Assembly: GCA_004359425.1 (NCBI GenBank)
Contig: PTEU01000002.1
Span: forward strand, 1,291,074-1,355,073
Length of the DNA: 64,000 nucleotides
Source: Ideonella sp. MAG2
GTDB lineage: Bacteria; Pseudomonadota; Gammaproteobacteria; Burkholderiales; Burkholderiaceae_C
Direction: 5' to 3'
In this document: piece by piece, positions 10,091 to 19,600 of the stretch
Numbering within the stretch: the first letter of the stretch is position 1
How the letters are laid out: every line of letters begins with the position of its first letter
The notes under the pieces: generated by a model
Told to the model about the DNA's origin: nothing
The model's input: only the letters and a program-made list of their open reading frames with translations
Databases searched by the model: none
Made by a program: the position numbers and the translations under genes

Positions 10091-10159
10091 ATGAACTCGA
10101 TCCAGATGTCCCGCCCTCTTGCGCTATTGCTAGCCCTAGCACGGCTGCGGGCACGTTGA
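10091..10159 (+). CDS. leucine-rich leader peptide of leuA (attenuation leader)
   Basis: A 22-codon ORF encodes MNSIQMSRPLALLLALAR followed by LRAR and a stop. Six of its codons are Leu, five of them within codons 10-16, and three are CTA, a rare Leu codon in this GC-rich sequence. It lies 111 bp before leuA and 39 bp before an intrinsic terminator. No Shine-Dalgarno is evident. A TATATT at 10079-10084 could be a -10 box that would start transcription at or near the ATG, making the peptide leaderless. The pattern fits ribosome-mediated attenuation, in which a ribosome stalling at Leu codons allows leuA expression. The peptide is too short for homology, so the call rests on composition, position and the matching RNA structures. 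Confidence 0.82.
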   Translation: MNSIQMSRPLALLLALARLRAR

Positions 10160-10228
10160 TCGATTTCGTCTGAACCTCACAGTTTTTCCGAATTCACGGC
10201 CCGCCAGCGCAACGCAGCGGGCCGTTTT
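10144..10228 (+). promoter_or_regulatory. leuA attenuator: antiterminator and terminator hairpins
   Basis: The terminator is a stem GGCCCGC (10198-10204) with GCGGGCC (10217-10223), followed by GTTTT. A competing antiterminator is visible. GCTGCGGGC at 10144-10152, inside the last codons of the leader peptide, pairs with GCCCGCcAGC at 10199-10208, giving nine pairs with one bulged C and using the terminator's left arm. A ribosome stalled on the Leu codons (10124-10138) would leave 10144-10152 free and favour antitermination. A ribosome reaching the stop codon would mask it and let the terminator form. The geometry is seen in sequence; the regulatory behaviour is inferred from the classic attenuation model. 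Confidence 0.8.
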
Positions 10229-10269
10229 CATTCGGGCTGCGTGCATCTCGCCCTTTCACGGAGCTATTC

Positions 10270-11551
10270 ATGAGTGACAAGCTGATCATTTTCGACACGA
10301 CTTTGCGCGACGGCGAGCAATCGCCCGGTGCCTCCATGACCCGCGATGAAAAGCTGCGCATTGCCCGTCAACTGGAGCGACTGCGTGTGGACGTGATCGA
10401 AGCGGGATTTGCGGCCTCATCGAACGGTGATTTCGAGGCTGTCAAGACGATTGCTGATCACATCAAAGACTCGACCGTTTGCTCTCTGGCGCGTGCTAAT
10501 GACCGTGATATCTCACGGGCTGCCGAAGCGCTGGCCGGTGCGCAGCGCGCCCGCATCCACACTTTCATTGCCACCAGTCCGCTGCACATGGAGAAGAAGC
10601 TTCGCATGTCGCCGGACCAAGTATTTGAGCAAGCCAAGCTGGCGGTGCGCTTTGCCCGCAATGTGTGCGGCGATATTGAGTTTTCACCTGAAGACGGTTA
10701 TCGCTCTGAGCCAGATTTCCTGTGTCGCGTGCTGGAGGCGGTGATTGCCGAAGGTGCCACCACCATCAATATCCCAGATACCGTGGGCTACGCGATCCCG
10801 GAGCTTTACGGTGAGTTCATCCGTAATTTGCGCGAACGGGTGCCTAACTCCGACAAGGCAATTTGGTCTGTGCACTGCCATAACGATTTGGGTATGGCGG
10901 TCGCTAATTCGCTGGCCGGCGTCAAGATTGGTGGCGCACGCCAGATTGAGTGCACCATTAACGGGTTGGGTGAGCGAGCAGGGAATTGCGCGCTTGAAGA
11001 AGTAGTGATGGCGATCCGTACCCGCCGTGACCACTTTGGCCTGGACATCGGCATTGATACCACGCAGATCATGCCGGCCTCTCGCATGGTGAGCCAGACC
11101 ACGGGCTTTGTGGTGCAACCCAACAAGGCCGTGGTCGGTGCCAATGCCTTTGCACACGCTTCGGGCATTCACCAGGATGGCGTGCTCAAAGCGCGCGACA
11201 CCTACGAAATCATGCGCGCCGAAGACGTGGGCTGGGCCGCCAACAAGATTGTGCTGGGCAAACTCTCCGGGCGTAATGCCTTCAAGCAGCGCCTGCAAGA
11301 GTTAGGCATTGAGTTGGAGTCTGAAGGCGAAATCAATGCCGCTTTCACGCGATTCAAAGACCTGGCGGACCGCAAGAGCGAGATTTTTGATGAGGACATC
11401 ATTGCGCTGGTCTCTGACGAAAGCGTGACAGCCGTGAAGGAGCACTTCCGCCTGATCTCGCTGGCGCAGCGCTCTGAAACCGGCGAGCGCCCCCAGGCCT
11501 CGGTCACCTTGGCCATCGGTGAGGCCGAGCATGCGGTGCACAGCGAGGGCA
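10270..11551 (+). pseudogene. leuA: 2-isopropylmalate synthase, C-terminal regulatory domain missing
   Basis: LeuA condenses acetyl-CoA with 2-oxoisovalerate, the first leucine-specific step. The TIM-barrel catalytic domain is complete: [14 protein letters not shown] near the start, the metal-ligand motif [13 protein letters not shown] and [15 protein letters not shown]. The linker subdomains follow to [16 protein letters not shown]. The family is usually about 510 residues. Here homology stops at about residue 427 ([10 protein letters not shown]), and the frame then runs into the upstream part of the next gene. The allosteric leucine-binding domain (LeuA dimer domain) is therefore gone, with its stop codon. 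If real, the enzyme would lack feedback control. The same event removed the start of the endopeptidase gene. Regulated by the attenuator upstream. Confidence 0.9.
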
Positions 11552-12671
11552 GGCCAAAGCCACTGAGACTCGCAAAGCAGCGACTCCCAAGTCCTCGGGG
11601 GCGGCTAGCAAGGTAGCCAAGGCCAGCAAAACCACCAGAGCCTTTAAGGGCGCAACGGCATCGGTAGGTGCTAAGTCGCGGGCTGCCAGTTCGGTGCGCA
11701 GCGCATCGGGGGCTCGTCAAACGGTTGCGGCTGGGCGTGGCAGCAGCAAGGCTGTCGCCGTGGCCAAGCGCACGCCGGTCGTCCGCTTGCCAGCGGAGCC
11801 TCCTCGCCAGTCTTTTGGCCAGTTGTACGGTCTTCACGATACGCAAGATCCTCTGTCCTTGAAGTCCAGCGTCGTCTATGTCATGGACCAAGACACCAAT
11901 GAGGTCTTGATCAACAAAAACTCCCAGGCCGTGCTGCCCATTGCCTCCATCACGAAGCTGATGACCGCTGTGGTGGTGAGTGAGTCGCACCAGCCCTTGG
12001 ATGAAGTGCTGACCATCTCCCAGGACGATGTGGACACCGAAAAGGGTAGCCGCTCGCGGCTCCAGGTGGGCAGCCAGTTGACGCGGGGCGAGATGCTGCA
12101 TTTGGCGCTCATGTCCTCCGAGAACCGAGCTGCCAACGCGCTGGGTCGCCACCACCCGGGCGGTTTGTCTGCTTTTGTAGCGGCCATGAACCACAAGGCG
12201 CGTCAGTTGGGCATGCGCGACACACGCTATGTCGAGCCCACGGGCCTGTCCAGCCAAAACCAATCCAGCGCTCAGGACTTGGCGACCTTGGTGAAGGCGG
12301 CTTACAACTTCCCCTTGATTCGTGAGCTGTCGACATCACCGGAGTATCAAGTCAGCGTCGGCCAGCGCCAGCTGAATTACCACACCACCAACCGTTTGGT
12401 CTTGAACCCCAATTGGGATATTGGGTTGCAGAAAACCGGTTATATCAGCGAAGCTGGGCAGTGCTTGGTCATGCAGGCACAGTTGGCTGGCCGCAAGCTG
12501 ATATTGGTGCTATTGGATTCGGCCGGAAAGTACTCCCGCATTGGCGATGCTGAGCGCATTCGACAGTGGCTGACATCGGCCGACCTTGAAAGCGTGGGGT
12601 CGAGCGGTCGTCGGCTTGGCCTTTTGAGTGCGCCTGCCCCGGCACCGGTCGTGTCGGGCAGCGTTCACTGA
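11552..12671 (+). pseudogene. pbpG: D-alanyl-D-alanine endopeptidase (PBP7/PbpG type), signal peptide missing
   Basis: This is a peptidase S11-family penicillin-binding protein that cleaves D-Ala-mDAP crosslinks in peptidoglycan. The three active-site motifs are present: SxxK in PIASITKLM, SxN in SSENRAANAL and KTG in LQKTGYISEAG. An Ala/Lys/Ser-rich linker ([17 protein letters not shown] and onward) precedes the catalytic domain, as in relatives. That linker reads in frame upstream to about 11552, but the signal peptide and start codon are absent, because the sequence there is fused to the truncated leuA in a different frame. A GTG at 11694 is not a credible start for a periplasmic enzyme. 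Confidence 0.85.
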
Positions 12672-12687
12672 GGCCTGCACCGAGCAC

Positions 12688-12718
12688 AAAAAAGCCAGAT
12701 CGTTGATCTGGCTTTTTT
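12688..12718 (+). terminator. bidirectional terminator between the endopeptidase and IclR genes
   Basis: A 14-bp perfect inverted repeat (AAAAAAGCCAGATC / GATCTGGCTTTTTT) with a GTT loop gives a GC stem flanked by A and T runs. It can end transcripts from both the endopeptidase (plus) and the converging IclR gene (minus). Confidence 0.92.
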
Positions 12719-12794
12719 TGTGCCTTCACGCTCTCAGCCGCCAATACCCTCAAAGAGGCTGGCGACGGCAGACATGCCCAAGCAGCGGCGGTGC

Positions 12795-13338
12795 TCAGCC
12801 CCTGAAGCCCAATGACTGAGAGATTTGCGACGCGGTTGCCTTGACGCGCTCCTGCCAGCTTTCTTCCAGGCGGTCGGCCGGGGCGGAAACCGAGAGCCCA
12901 GCCACCAGCTTGCCCTGGTCGTCAAAAATGCCCGCCGCCATGCAGCGTACACCCAGCTCTAACTCCTCATCGTCTCGGGCAAGAGCGTCCCGCCGCACAC
13001 GGGCTAACTCGCGCTCCAGTGCGGCCAAGTCGGTCAGGCTGTTGCGGGTGTGGCCGGCGAGGCCGGTTCGGGTGGCATAGGCACGGACTCGCTGCGGGTC
13101 CTCGTGGGCCAAGAACAGCTTGCCCACACAGACGGTAGGCCCCAGCCTCGGGCCGGTCGACCAAACGGCCTGCCGCTAAATCGTTCAGGATCCGATGGGC
13201 TGTGGAGGGATGCAGGCCTGTCTGTTCACTCAAGTCTTTGAGAGGTACCGGGTCCTGGTGCGAGGCCAGAACATCCAGCAGCGCAAAGGCTCGGGACAAG
13301 ACTTGAATGCTTGGCGTTTGAGGGTCCTTCTTCGTCAT
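12795..13338 (-). pseudogene. IclR family transcriptional regulator with an internal deletion
   Basis: The N-terminal winged helix is intact from ATG 13338: IQVLSRAFALLDVLASH, then LKDLSEQTGLHPSTAHRIL (recognition helix), then RPEAGAYRL. At about 13128 the frame breaks. The remainder picks up at VGKLFLAHEDPQRVRAYA within the IclR effector-binding domain and runs to the normal end (DRLEESWQERVKATASQISQ). About 80 residues between the DNA-binding and effector domains are missing. IclR proteins bind DNA as tetramers and sense small aromatic or keto acids. The ligand and targets are not evident. It lies beside, but convergent with, the endopeptidase gene. Confidence 0.85.
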
Positions 13339-13416
13339 GAGTCCATACCGCGTAGAAGGGTGCATTTTTACATGGCGAAACGCGTTTGCGCCAGCATCGG
13401 CCTCTCTCACCTCAAT

Positions 13417-14697
13417 CTATGCCTCAGTGGCTGCCGCCCATCCCGCACGAACCGCGCCTTCGAGGGTGGCGGGGTAGGGGCCATCCACAAAGTCTCCTGC
13501 CGCTCTCAGTCCAGGTGCAATCTGCATGGAAGGGCGCTGCAAGCCCGGGCTACATATAAAGGTGGCACGCTTCTCTGCGCGCACTGCCATCACCTCATAG
13601 TCGGTAGTCCGTTGGCCGCCAGTCGGCATCATCGACGCCAGCACTTGCTGACGAACACGTGCTGCACAAGCCTCCAGGCCATGCTCCAGGCTGGCTGCTG
13701 CGGCGCTGATCACCAAGGTAAACAGGCCCGGTGGCCCGCCTAAGGCACCCAGATCAAAGCCGAACTGGGCGGGTGAAGAGGCATCGCTGGGGAAAGTCAC
13801 CATGGGGCAGGGCCAGCGAGCCCCTTTGGCCTGCAACCATACGGTCACAATGGGCTCGTGCCTCAGCTTGGCGGCGCTGGCGGCCCAGGTCGGCGAAATC
13901 TGAGCCACCAGGCGCGCCGCTTCGCGCGCGGGGGTGGCCAGAATGACTTGGTCAAAGATTTGGTCGTCAATCTTCCATTGGTGGTTGACGGCTTGGAGCT
14001 GCCGCACGGTTTGCCCCGCCTTGCATTGAGCGCCTTGCTCTTGCAACCAACGCCATGCGGGTTCAGGCAAGAGCTCGCTCAGTGCCTGGCGAGGCAACAG
14101 GAGGTCCGCCGAGCCCGTGGGGCCGAAGAGGGCATCCCGCAACACATTCAAAAACACCTGGCCACTGGCCGCCGCAGCGCTGGTGTTGAGTGCGGCCACG
14201 CAAAGCGGTTCTACCAGTGCCGTCATCAAGTCATTGGGTGCTCCCTGGCAAAGGTCGGCCACAGTCAAGGAGTTGGCGCAGCGAAAGCCAGTGTGTCGCC
14301 AACGCAAGGCCAAGCGCAGCAGCGCCCAGCGGCTGCGCCAAGGCATGTCTTGCCAGGCCCACACCCCACGCAAAAAAGCCAAGGTGGTAGGGCCACTGGG
14401 CAGTCTCAAGCCCTGACCAGTAGGCCCCAGCAGTTGCAGGGGCAGCCGCAGCAGCGCTTGTCCGGTGTCTACCCCAAGCGTCTGCATCAAACGCAGGGTG
14501 TGGCTGTAGGCACCAATCAGAATGTGCTGGCCGTTATCCAGGGCCAGGCCGCCATGCGGAAGGCTGCGTGCCCGCCCTCCTGGCCGATGGGCGGCCTCAA
14601 AAATCGTGACCGCATGACCGGCCTGAACTGCCGCCACTGCCGCAGCCAAACCGGCCCACCCCGCCCCCACGACCGCCAGCCGAACGGGGGTGGCCAT
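13417..14697 (-). CDS. hpnE: hydroxysqualene dehydroxylase
   Basis: HpnE is an FAD-dependent amine-oxidase-fold enzyme that reduces hydroxysqualene to squalene, the last step of the HpnCDE squalene route for hopanoids. The N-terminal dinucleotide-binding motif VVGAGWAGLAAAVAAVQAGH is followed by an acidic strand end (TIFEAAHRPGGRARS). A C-terminal FAD-contact motif is visible (GLRAAGDFVDGPYPATLEGAV). Start ATG 14697 overlaps the stop of the hpnD remnant (TGATG), giving a 426-residue protein of normal length. The longer in-frame extension upstream is noise from hpnD. The whole gene is intact. Confidence 0.9.
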   Translation of the reverse strand: MATPVRLAVVGAGWAGLAAAVAAVQAGHAVTIFEAAHRPGGRARSLPHGGLALDNGQHILIGAYSHTLRLMQTLGVDTGQALLRLPLQLLGPTGQGLRLPSGPTTLAFLRGVWAWQDMPWRSRWALLRLALRWRHTGFRCANSLTVADLCQGAPNDLMTALVEPLCVAALNTSAAAASGQVFLNVLRDALFGPTGSADLLLPRQALSELLPEPAWRWLQEQGAQCKAGQTVRQLQAVNHQWKIDDQIFDQVILATPAREAARLVAQISPTWAASAAKLRHEPIVTVWLQAKGARWPCPMVTFPSDASSPAQFGFDLGALGGPPGLFTLVISAAAASLEHGLEACAARVRQQVLASMMPTGGQRTTDYEVMAVRAEKRATFICSPGLQRPSMQIAPGLRAAGDFVDGPYPATLEGAVRAGWAAATEA

Positions 14698-14878
14698 CAA
14701 CGACCACGCCAATGGGTGCGCCAGGCGATCCAGAGCTTGCGCAAGGGTGTCAATCGCGGCAGAACGCGTAAAACGCGGTGATCGCGGCGCGACGCGGTGG
14801 CGGCAAAAACAGGAAGGCGTAATAAAAAGACGAGCCACTGGCGGCCGCCTTTTGCTGCACATAGTCTTGGGGTGTCAT
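14697..14878 (-). pseudogene. hpnD: presqualene diphosphate synthase, ends only
   Basis: Only the first 41 residues or so (MTPQDYVQQKAAASGSSFYY, ending in ITAFYAFCR) and the last 17 (PLRKLWIAWRTHWRGR and stop) of HpnD remain. They are joined at about 14753/14754 in different frames. The family is about 280 residues, so about 220 residues are absent, including both aspartate-rich metal/diphosphate-binding motifs. HpnD converts two farnesyl diphosphates to presqualene diphosphate. Its ATG overlaps the hpnC stop (ATGA) and its stop overlaps the hpnE start, so the gene ends fix the operon order hpnC-hpnD-hpnE. Without it the squalene pathway would be broken. Confidence 0.88.
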
Positions 14879-15714
14879 GCGGCGCGCATCCGCAGCGCGC
14901 GCCAGATCAGCACGGGGGCATCCCAGGCGCTCAGGCGCGGGCGTTGGGCCAAACATCGAAAGTTCATGGCTTCAATTTTCTCAAGAATTCGCAAGCCACC
15001 CTGCACCACCAAGCGCAATTCCCACCCAGCGCGGCCCGGCAGGCGGTGAACCAAGCTTTGCCCTTGGCACATCAAGGCTTTGGCCCAGGCCACCAGGTCT
15101 GCCACCATGGCCTGGGCTTGGGGTGCGTCGGCCTTGAGCTCTACCAGACCGGAAAGGTCTGCACGAGCGATTTCCCAGCGCTGGAGGTCGGTGTCCGCCA
15201 AGTAATGGCGGCCTCGAGGGATGTCTCGGCTGAGGTCTTGCCAGAAGTTGATCAACTGCAAGGCCGTGCAAATGGCGTCGGACTGCGCTTGTGCGCTGGC
15301 TTCCTGCACGCCATAGAGATGGAGGAGCAAGCGACCCACCGGGTTGGCTGACCGGCTGCAATAGGTCAGCAAGGCTGATCTGTCTGCGAAGGGCAGGTTG
15401 TAAGTGTCTTGCTCAAAGGCGTCCAGCAGTTGCAAAAGCGGCTCTTGGGGCAATTCATGGCGCAGAACGGCTGCTTGTAGAGGGGCAAACACCGAGGCCC
15501 AGCGTTGCGCAACGGCCTGCCCCTGGTAGAGCGCCTGCAAATCTTGGCGGTAGGCTGCCAAGTCAGCCCGGCGCTGCACAGGGTCTGTGTCACCTTCGTC
15601 GGCCAAGTCATCCGCCGTTCGGGCGAACCAATAGATGGCGGTGATGGCCGGACGCAGGTCAGGGGGGCAGAGCCAGGACGCGACGGGAAAGTTTTCGTAA
15701 TGGTCAACACTCAC
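14875..15714 (-). CDS. hpnC: hydroxysqualene synthase (squalene synthase family HpnC)
   Basis: HpnC converts presqualene diphosphate to hydroxysqualene. The first Asp-rich motif is seen in RTADDLADE and the second in INFWQDLSRD. The start YENFPVASWLCPPDLR is typical of HpnC rather than HpnD. I place the start at GTG 15714, giving VSVDHYENFPV as in relatives; an ATG at 15723 is also possible. The gene is otherwise complete at about 279 residues. The region just upstream is the site of a missing segment that also removed the start of the divergent efflux adaptor, so its promoter is probably not in this sequence. Confidence 0.9.
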   Translation of the reverse strand: MSVDHYENFPVASWLCPPDLRPAITAIYWFARTADDLADEGDTDPVQRRADLAAYRQDLQALYQGQAVAQRWASVFAPLQAAVLRHELPQEPLLQLLDAFEQDTYNLPFADRSALLTYCSRSANPVGRLLLHLYGVQEASAQAQSDAICTALQLINFWQDLSRDIPRGRHYLADTDLQRWEIARADLSGLVELKADAPQAQAMVADLVAWAKALMCQGQSLVHRLPGRAGWELRLVVQGGLRILEKIEAMNFRCLAQRPRLSAWDAPVLIWRALRMRAA

Positions 15715-15752
15715 CCTGCCCATTGTCTTATGCGGAGGGTGCAGGCCCTGCT

Positions 15753-16604
15753 GTGAAGCTCGACCCCCAAGACCTGAAGTTGGGCGCAGAGGCTGCCAAG
15801 GCCGGTCTGTTGGCTGCGCAGACTCAGTATGAACAGGCTGAGGCTGACGCCAGGCGCTATCGCGACTTGCGTGCCCAAGGCTTTATTGGGGCCGCAGAGA
15901 TGGAGCGGCGTGAAACTGCCGTCAAGGCCGCCAAAGCCCAATGGGATCAAGCGCGAGCCCAGGCCAGCGCGCAAGGGAACCAGGCGCAATATGCCAGCTT
16001 GGTAGCCGACCGGTCTGGCGTGGTGACCAGCGTTGATGCCGAGCCTGGGCAGGTGTTGTCTGCCGGTATGCCGGTGCTGCGCGTGGCATACGACGGCCCA
16101 AGAGACGCGGTGTTTGCAGTGCCTGAGCAGCAGGTTCAGGTGTTGAAGGCCCTGCAAGGGCAAGTCGGCGCGCTCAGTGTGCAACTGTGGGGCGACGGGA
16201 CCAGCTATCCAGCCACCCTGCGGGAGCTTGCGGCAGCAGCGGACCCGCAAACACGTACCTTTCTGGCGAAGGCGGATGTCGGTGCCATGCCGACCAAACT
16301 TGGGCAGACGGCCACTGTCACCCTGGCCCGCCCTGTCAAAGGCCCAGCATTACGGCTGCCGCTGACGGCGCTGGCAGAGGCCAAGGGCAAATCCGTGGTG
16401 TGGGTGCTGGACAGCCCGTCGATGACGGTTCGCCAGCAAGCTGTGGTGGTGGCCACGGCTGATGGCAATGAGGTGATACTCGCCTCTGGCCTGAAGGCGG
16501 GGGAGGTGGTGGTGACGGCAGGTGCGCATGTGCTGACACCAGGGCAGAAAGTGAGGCTCTACAAAGAGCCGGTGGCACCTTCCGGCCCCGCGGCGTCGCG
16601 CTGA
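15753..16604 (+). pseudogene. RND efflux periplasmic adaptor (membrane fusion protein), N-terminus missing
   Basis: About 280 residues of a HlyD/AcrA-type adaptor remain. They begin in the first lipoyl half (KLDPQDLKLGAEAAKAG) and the coiled-coil hairpin (YEQAEADARRYRDLRAQGFI, then AAKAQWDQARAQ), then run through the second lipoyl half (GVVTSVDAEPGQVLSAG) and the beta-barrel and membrane-proximal domains. The signal peptide or lipobox and about the first 80 residues are absent. Such adaptors bridge the inner-membrane pump to an outer-membrane TolC-like channel. The pump gene follows 24 bp downstream, so the two form an operon. The missing start matches the deletion point next to hpnC. Confidence 0.85.
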
Positions 16605-16628
16605 ACTTGGCTCCACAGAGACTGACTC

Positions 16629-19600
16629 ATGAGCCAACACGCAGACACGGGCACAGCCCGCTTCAATATCTCTCGCTGGGCGCTGGAGCATGCGCCGCTG
16701 ACGCGCTACCTGATGGTGGTGCTCATGGTTTTGGGAACGGCGGCCTACTTCCAGTTGGGGCAAGACGAAGACCCCCCGTTCACCTTCAGAGCCATGGTCG
16801 TTCAGGCCTTTTGGCCGGGCGCGACGGCCCAGCAAATGGCTGAGCAGGTGACCGACAAGGTTGAACGCACACTCCAAGAGGTTCCCAACTCAGACATCTT
16901 GCGCAGCTACACCAAGCCCGGTGAATCGCTGACCATCATCCAGCTCAAAGACTCGGCACCGGGCAAGGACGTGAGTGAGGCCTGGTACCAGGCCCGCAAG
17001 CGTGTCAATGACATGCGCCACACCTTGCCGGTGGGGGTGATTGGCCCCGTCTTTAACGATGACTTCGGCGACGTTTATGGGTCCATCTACGCCCTGCGGG
17101 CCGATGGGTTCACGCCCGAGGAAGTTCGTGTCCATGCCGAGCGCATTCGGTCTACGCTGTTGAGAGTGCCCGATGTCGCCAAGGTTGAGCTCTTTGGTGC
17201 CCAGGCGGAAAAGCTGTTCGTCGAAATCTCCCAAAAGCGCTTGGCGCAGTTGGGCATCGACATGAATCAAGTCGTGGCGCAGTTGGGGGCTCAAAACGCT
17301 GTTGAAGGTGCGGGCGTGTTGAATGCTGGCACGCAGAATTTGCAAGTTCGGGTCGGCGGCGCATTGCAGACCGAAGAGAACTTGCGCCAATTGCCCATTC
17401 GGGTCGCCAATCCAAGCACAGGGCAGGCCACCTCACTTCGCCTGGGTGACATCGCCCAGATCAAGCGGGCCTACATTGACCCGCCCGCCGTGATGGTGCG
17501 CCACCAAGGGCATCAGGTGATTGCGCTGGGCGTGTCCATGGCCAAAGGGGGGGACATCATCCGCATGGGCAAGGCACTGAGCGCGAAGATGACTGAGGTC
17601 AAGGCGCAATTGCCTGTGGGCATTGAGCTGAGTCAGATCCAGGATCAACCCCGAGCGGTCAGCCGTTCCGTCAATGAGTTTGTGGGCGTCTTGATCGAGG
17701 CCGTGGTGATTGTGCTGGCGGTAAGCTTCATCAGCTTGGGCCTGCACACCAAGCCCCTGCGCATCGACATTTGGCCAGGCATGGTCGTGGGCATCACCAT
17801 TCCCTTGGTCTTGGCCATTACCTTTGTGACCATGTTTTACTGGGGCGTGGGCCTGCACAAGATTTCGCTGGGTTCGCTGATCATTGCGCTGGGCTTGTTG
17901 GTGGACGACGCCATCATTGCGGTGGAGATGATGGTGCGCAAGATGGAGGAGGGCTTTGACCGCAAGTCGGCCGCCACCTATGCCTATGAGGTCACCTCCA
18001 TGCCCATGCTGACGGGCACCTTGATCACCGCCGCAGGCTTTTTACCTATCGGCCTGGCCAAGTCCTCGGTGGGCGAATACACCTTTGCCATCTTTGCCGT
18101 GACATCGGCTGCCTTGGTCATTTCTTGGGTGGTGTCGGTCTACTTTGTGCCCTACCTGGGCGCATGGCTGCTCAAGACCAAAAAGGCCCACGACGGTGAG
18201 GCCCACGAACTGTTCGACACGCCGTTCTATGGCCGCTTCAGAGCGCTGGTGAACTGGTGCGTGACCCACCGCTGGGCCACGATTGGGGCCACATTGCTGG
18301 TATTTGCGCTAGGCATTGTGGGCATGGGCAAGGTGCAGCAGCAGTTCTTCCCAGATTCGAGCCGCCCGGAGTTGCTGGTGGACTTGTGGCTGCCCGAGGG
18401 CTCCACCATCCAGGAGTCAGAAGCCCTGGCGCGTCGATTTGAACAACGGGTCGCCAAAGAGCCAGGCTTGCAAAGTGTCACGGCCTGGGTGGGCAGTGGC
18501 GTGCCGCGCTTTTATTTGCCGCTGGATCAGATCTTTCCGCAGGCCAATGTGAGTCAGTTCATCCTGTTGCCCACGAGCCTCGCCGAACGTGAGGCCCTGC
18601 GTAAGCGCTTGCCGGAAGTTCTGACCAACGAATTCCCCGAAGCGCGCGCACGCTTAAAGCTGCTGCCCAACGGCCCTCCAGTACCTTACCCGGTTCAATT
18701 CCGGGTGGTGGGGCCAGATGTGCAGGCTGTCCGGGAGTGGGCGGACCAGGCCAAGGCCATCTTGCGGCAGAACCCGCAGATGCGAGGGGTCAATGACAAT
18801 TGGAACGAGTCGGTCAAGGTCTTGCGGCTGAACATCGACCAAGACAAGGCCCGTGCCTTGGGCGTCACCAGCCAAAGCATTGCGCAGGCTTCGAGGGTCA
18901 TGCTCTCTGGCAGCGTGATTGGGCAATTCCGCGATGGTGACAAGCTGGTGGACATCGTTTTGCGCCAGCCTAAAGAAGAGCGAGATGCCATCACAGACAT
19001 TGGCAATGCCTATATTCCTAGCGCCAGCGGTCGAGCCATCCCCTTGACCCAAATCGCCAAGATTGACTTCACCTGGGAGCCCGGTGTGCTGTGGCGGGAG
19101 GGACGCAAGTACGCGGCGACCGTGCAAGGCGATGTGGTAGACGGTGTCCAGGGGGCCACCGTGACGGCTCAGGTTTGGCCCGAGCTGCAAAAACTCAAGA
19201 GCCAAATGCCCGAGGGCATGGACATCCAGATTGCCGGCGCGGTGGAAGAAAGCTCTAAGGGCCAAGGCTCTATCGCCGCAGGTGTGCCGGTCATGCTCTT
19301 CATCATGCTGACCCTGCTGATGCTGCAATTGCACAGTTTCTCGCGCACCGTCTTGGTGATCCTGACCGCGCCATTGGGAATTGCTGGTGTGGCCGGAGCC
19401 TTGCTGCTGCTCAACCGCCCCTTTGGTTTCGTGGCCTTGCTGGGCTTTATCGCTCTGGCGGGCATGATCATGCGCAACTCGGTGATCCTGATCGACCAGA
19501 TCGAGCAGGGCAGGGCGCGCGGTGTGGCCACTTGGGACGCGATTGTGGAAGCCGCTGTGCACCGGTTCAGGCCCATTGTGCTGACGGCCGCAGCGGCAGT

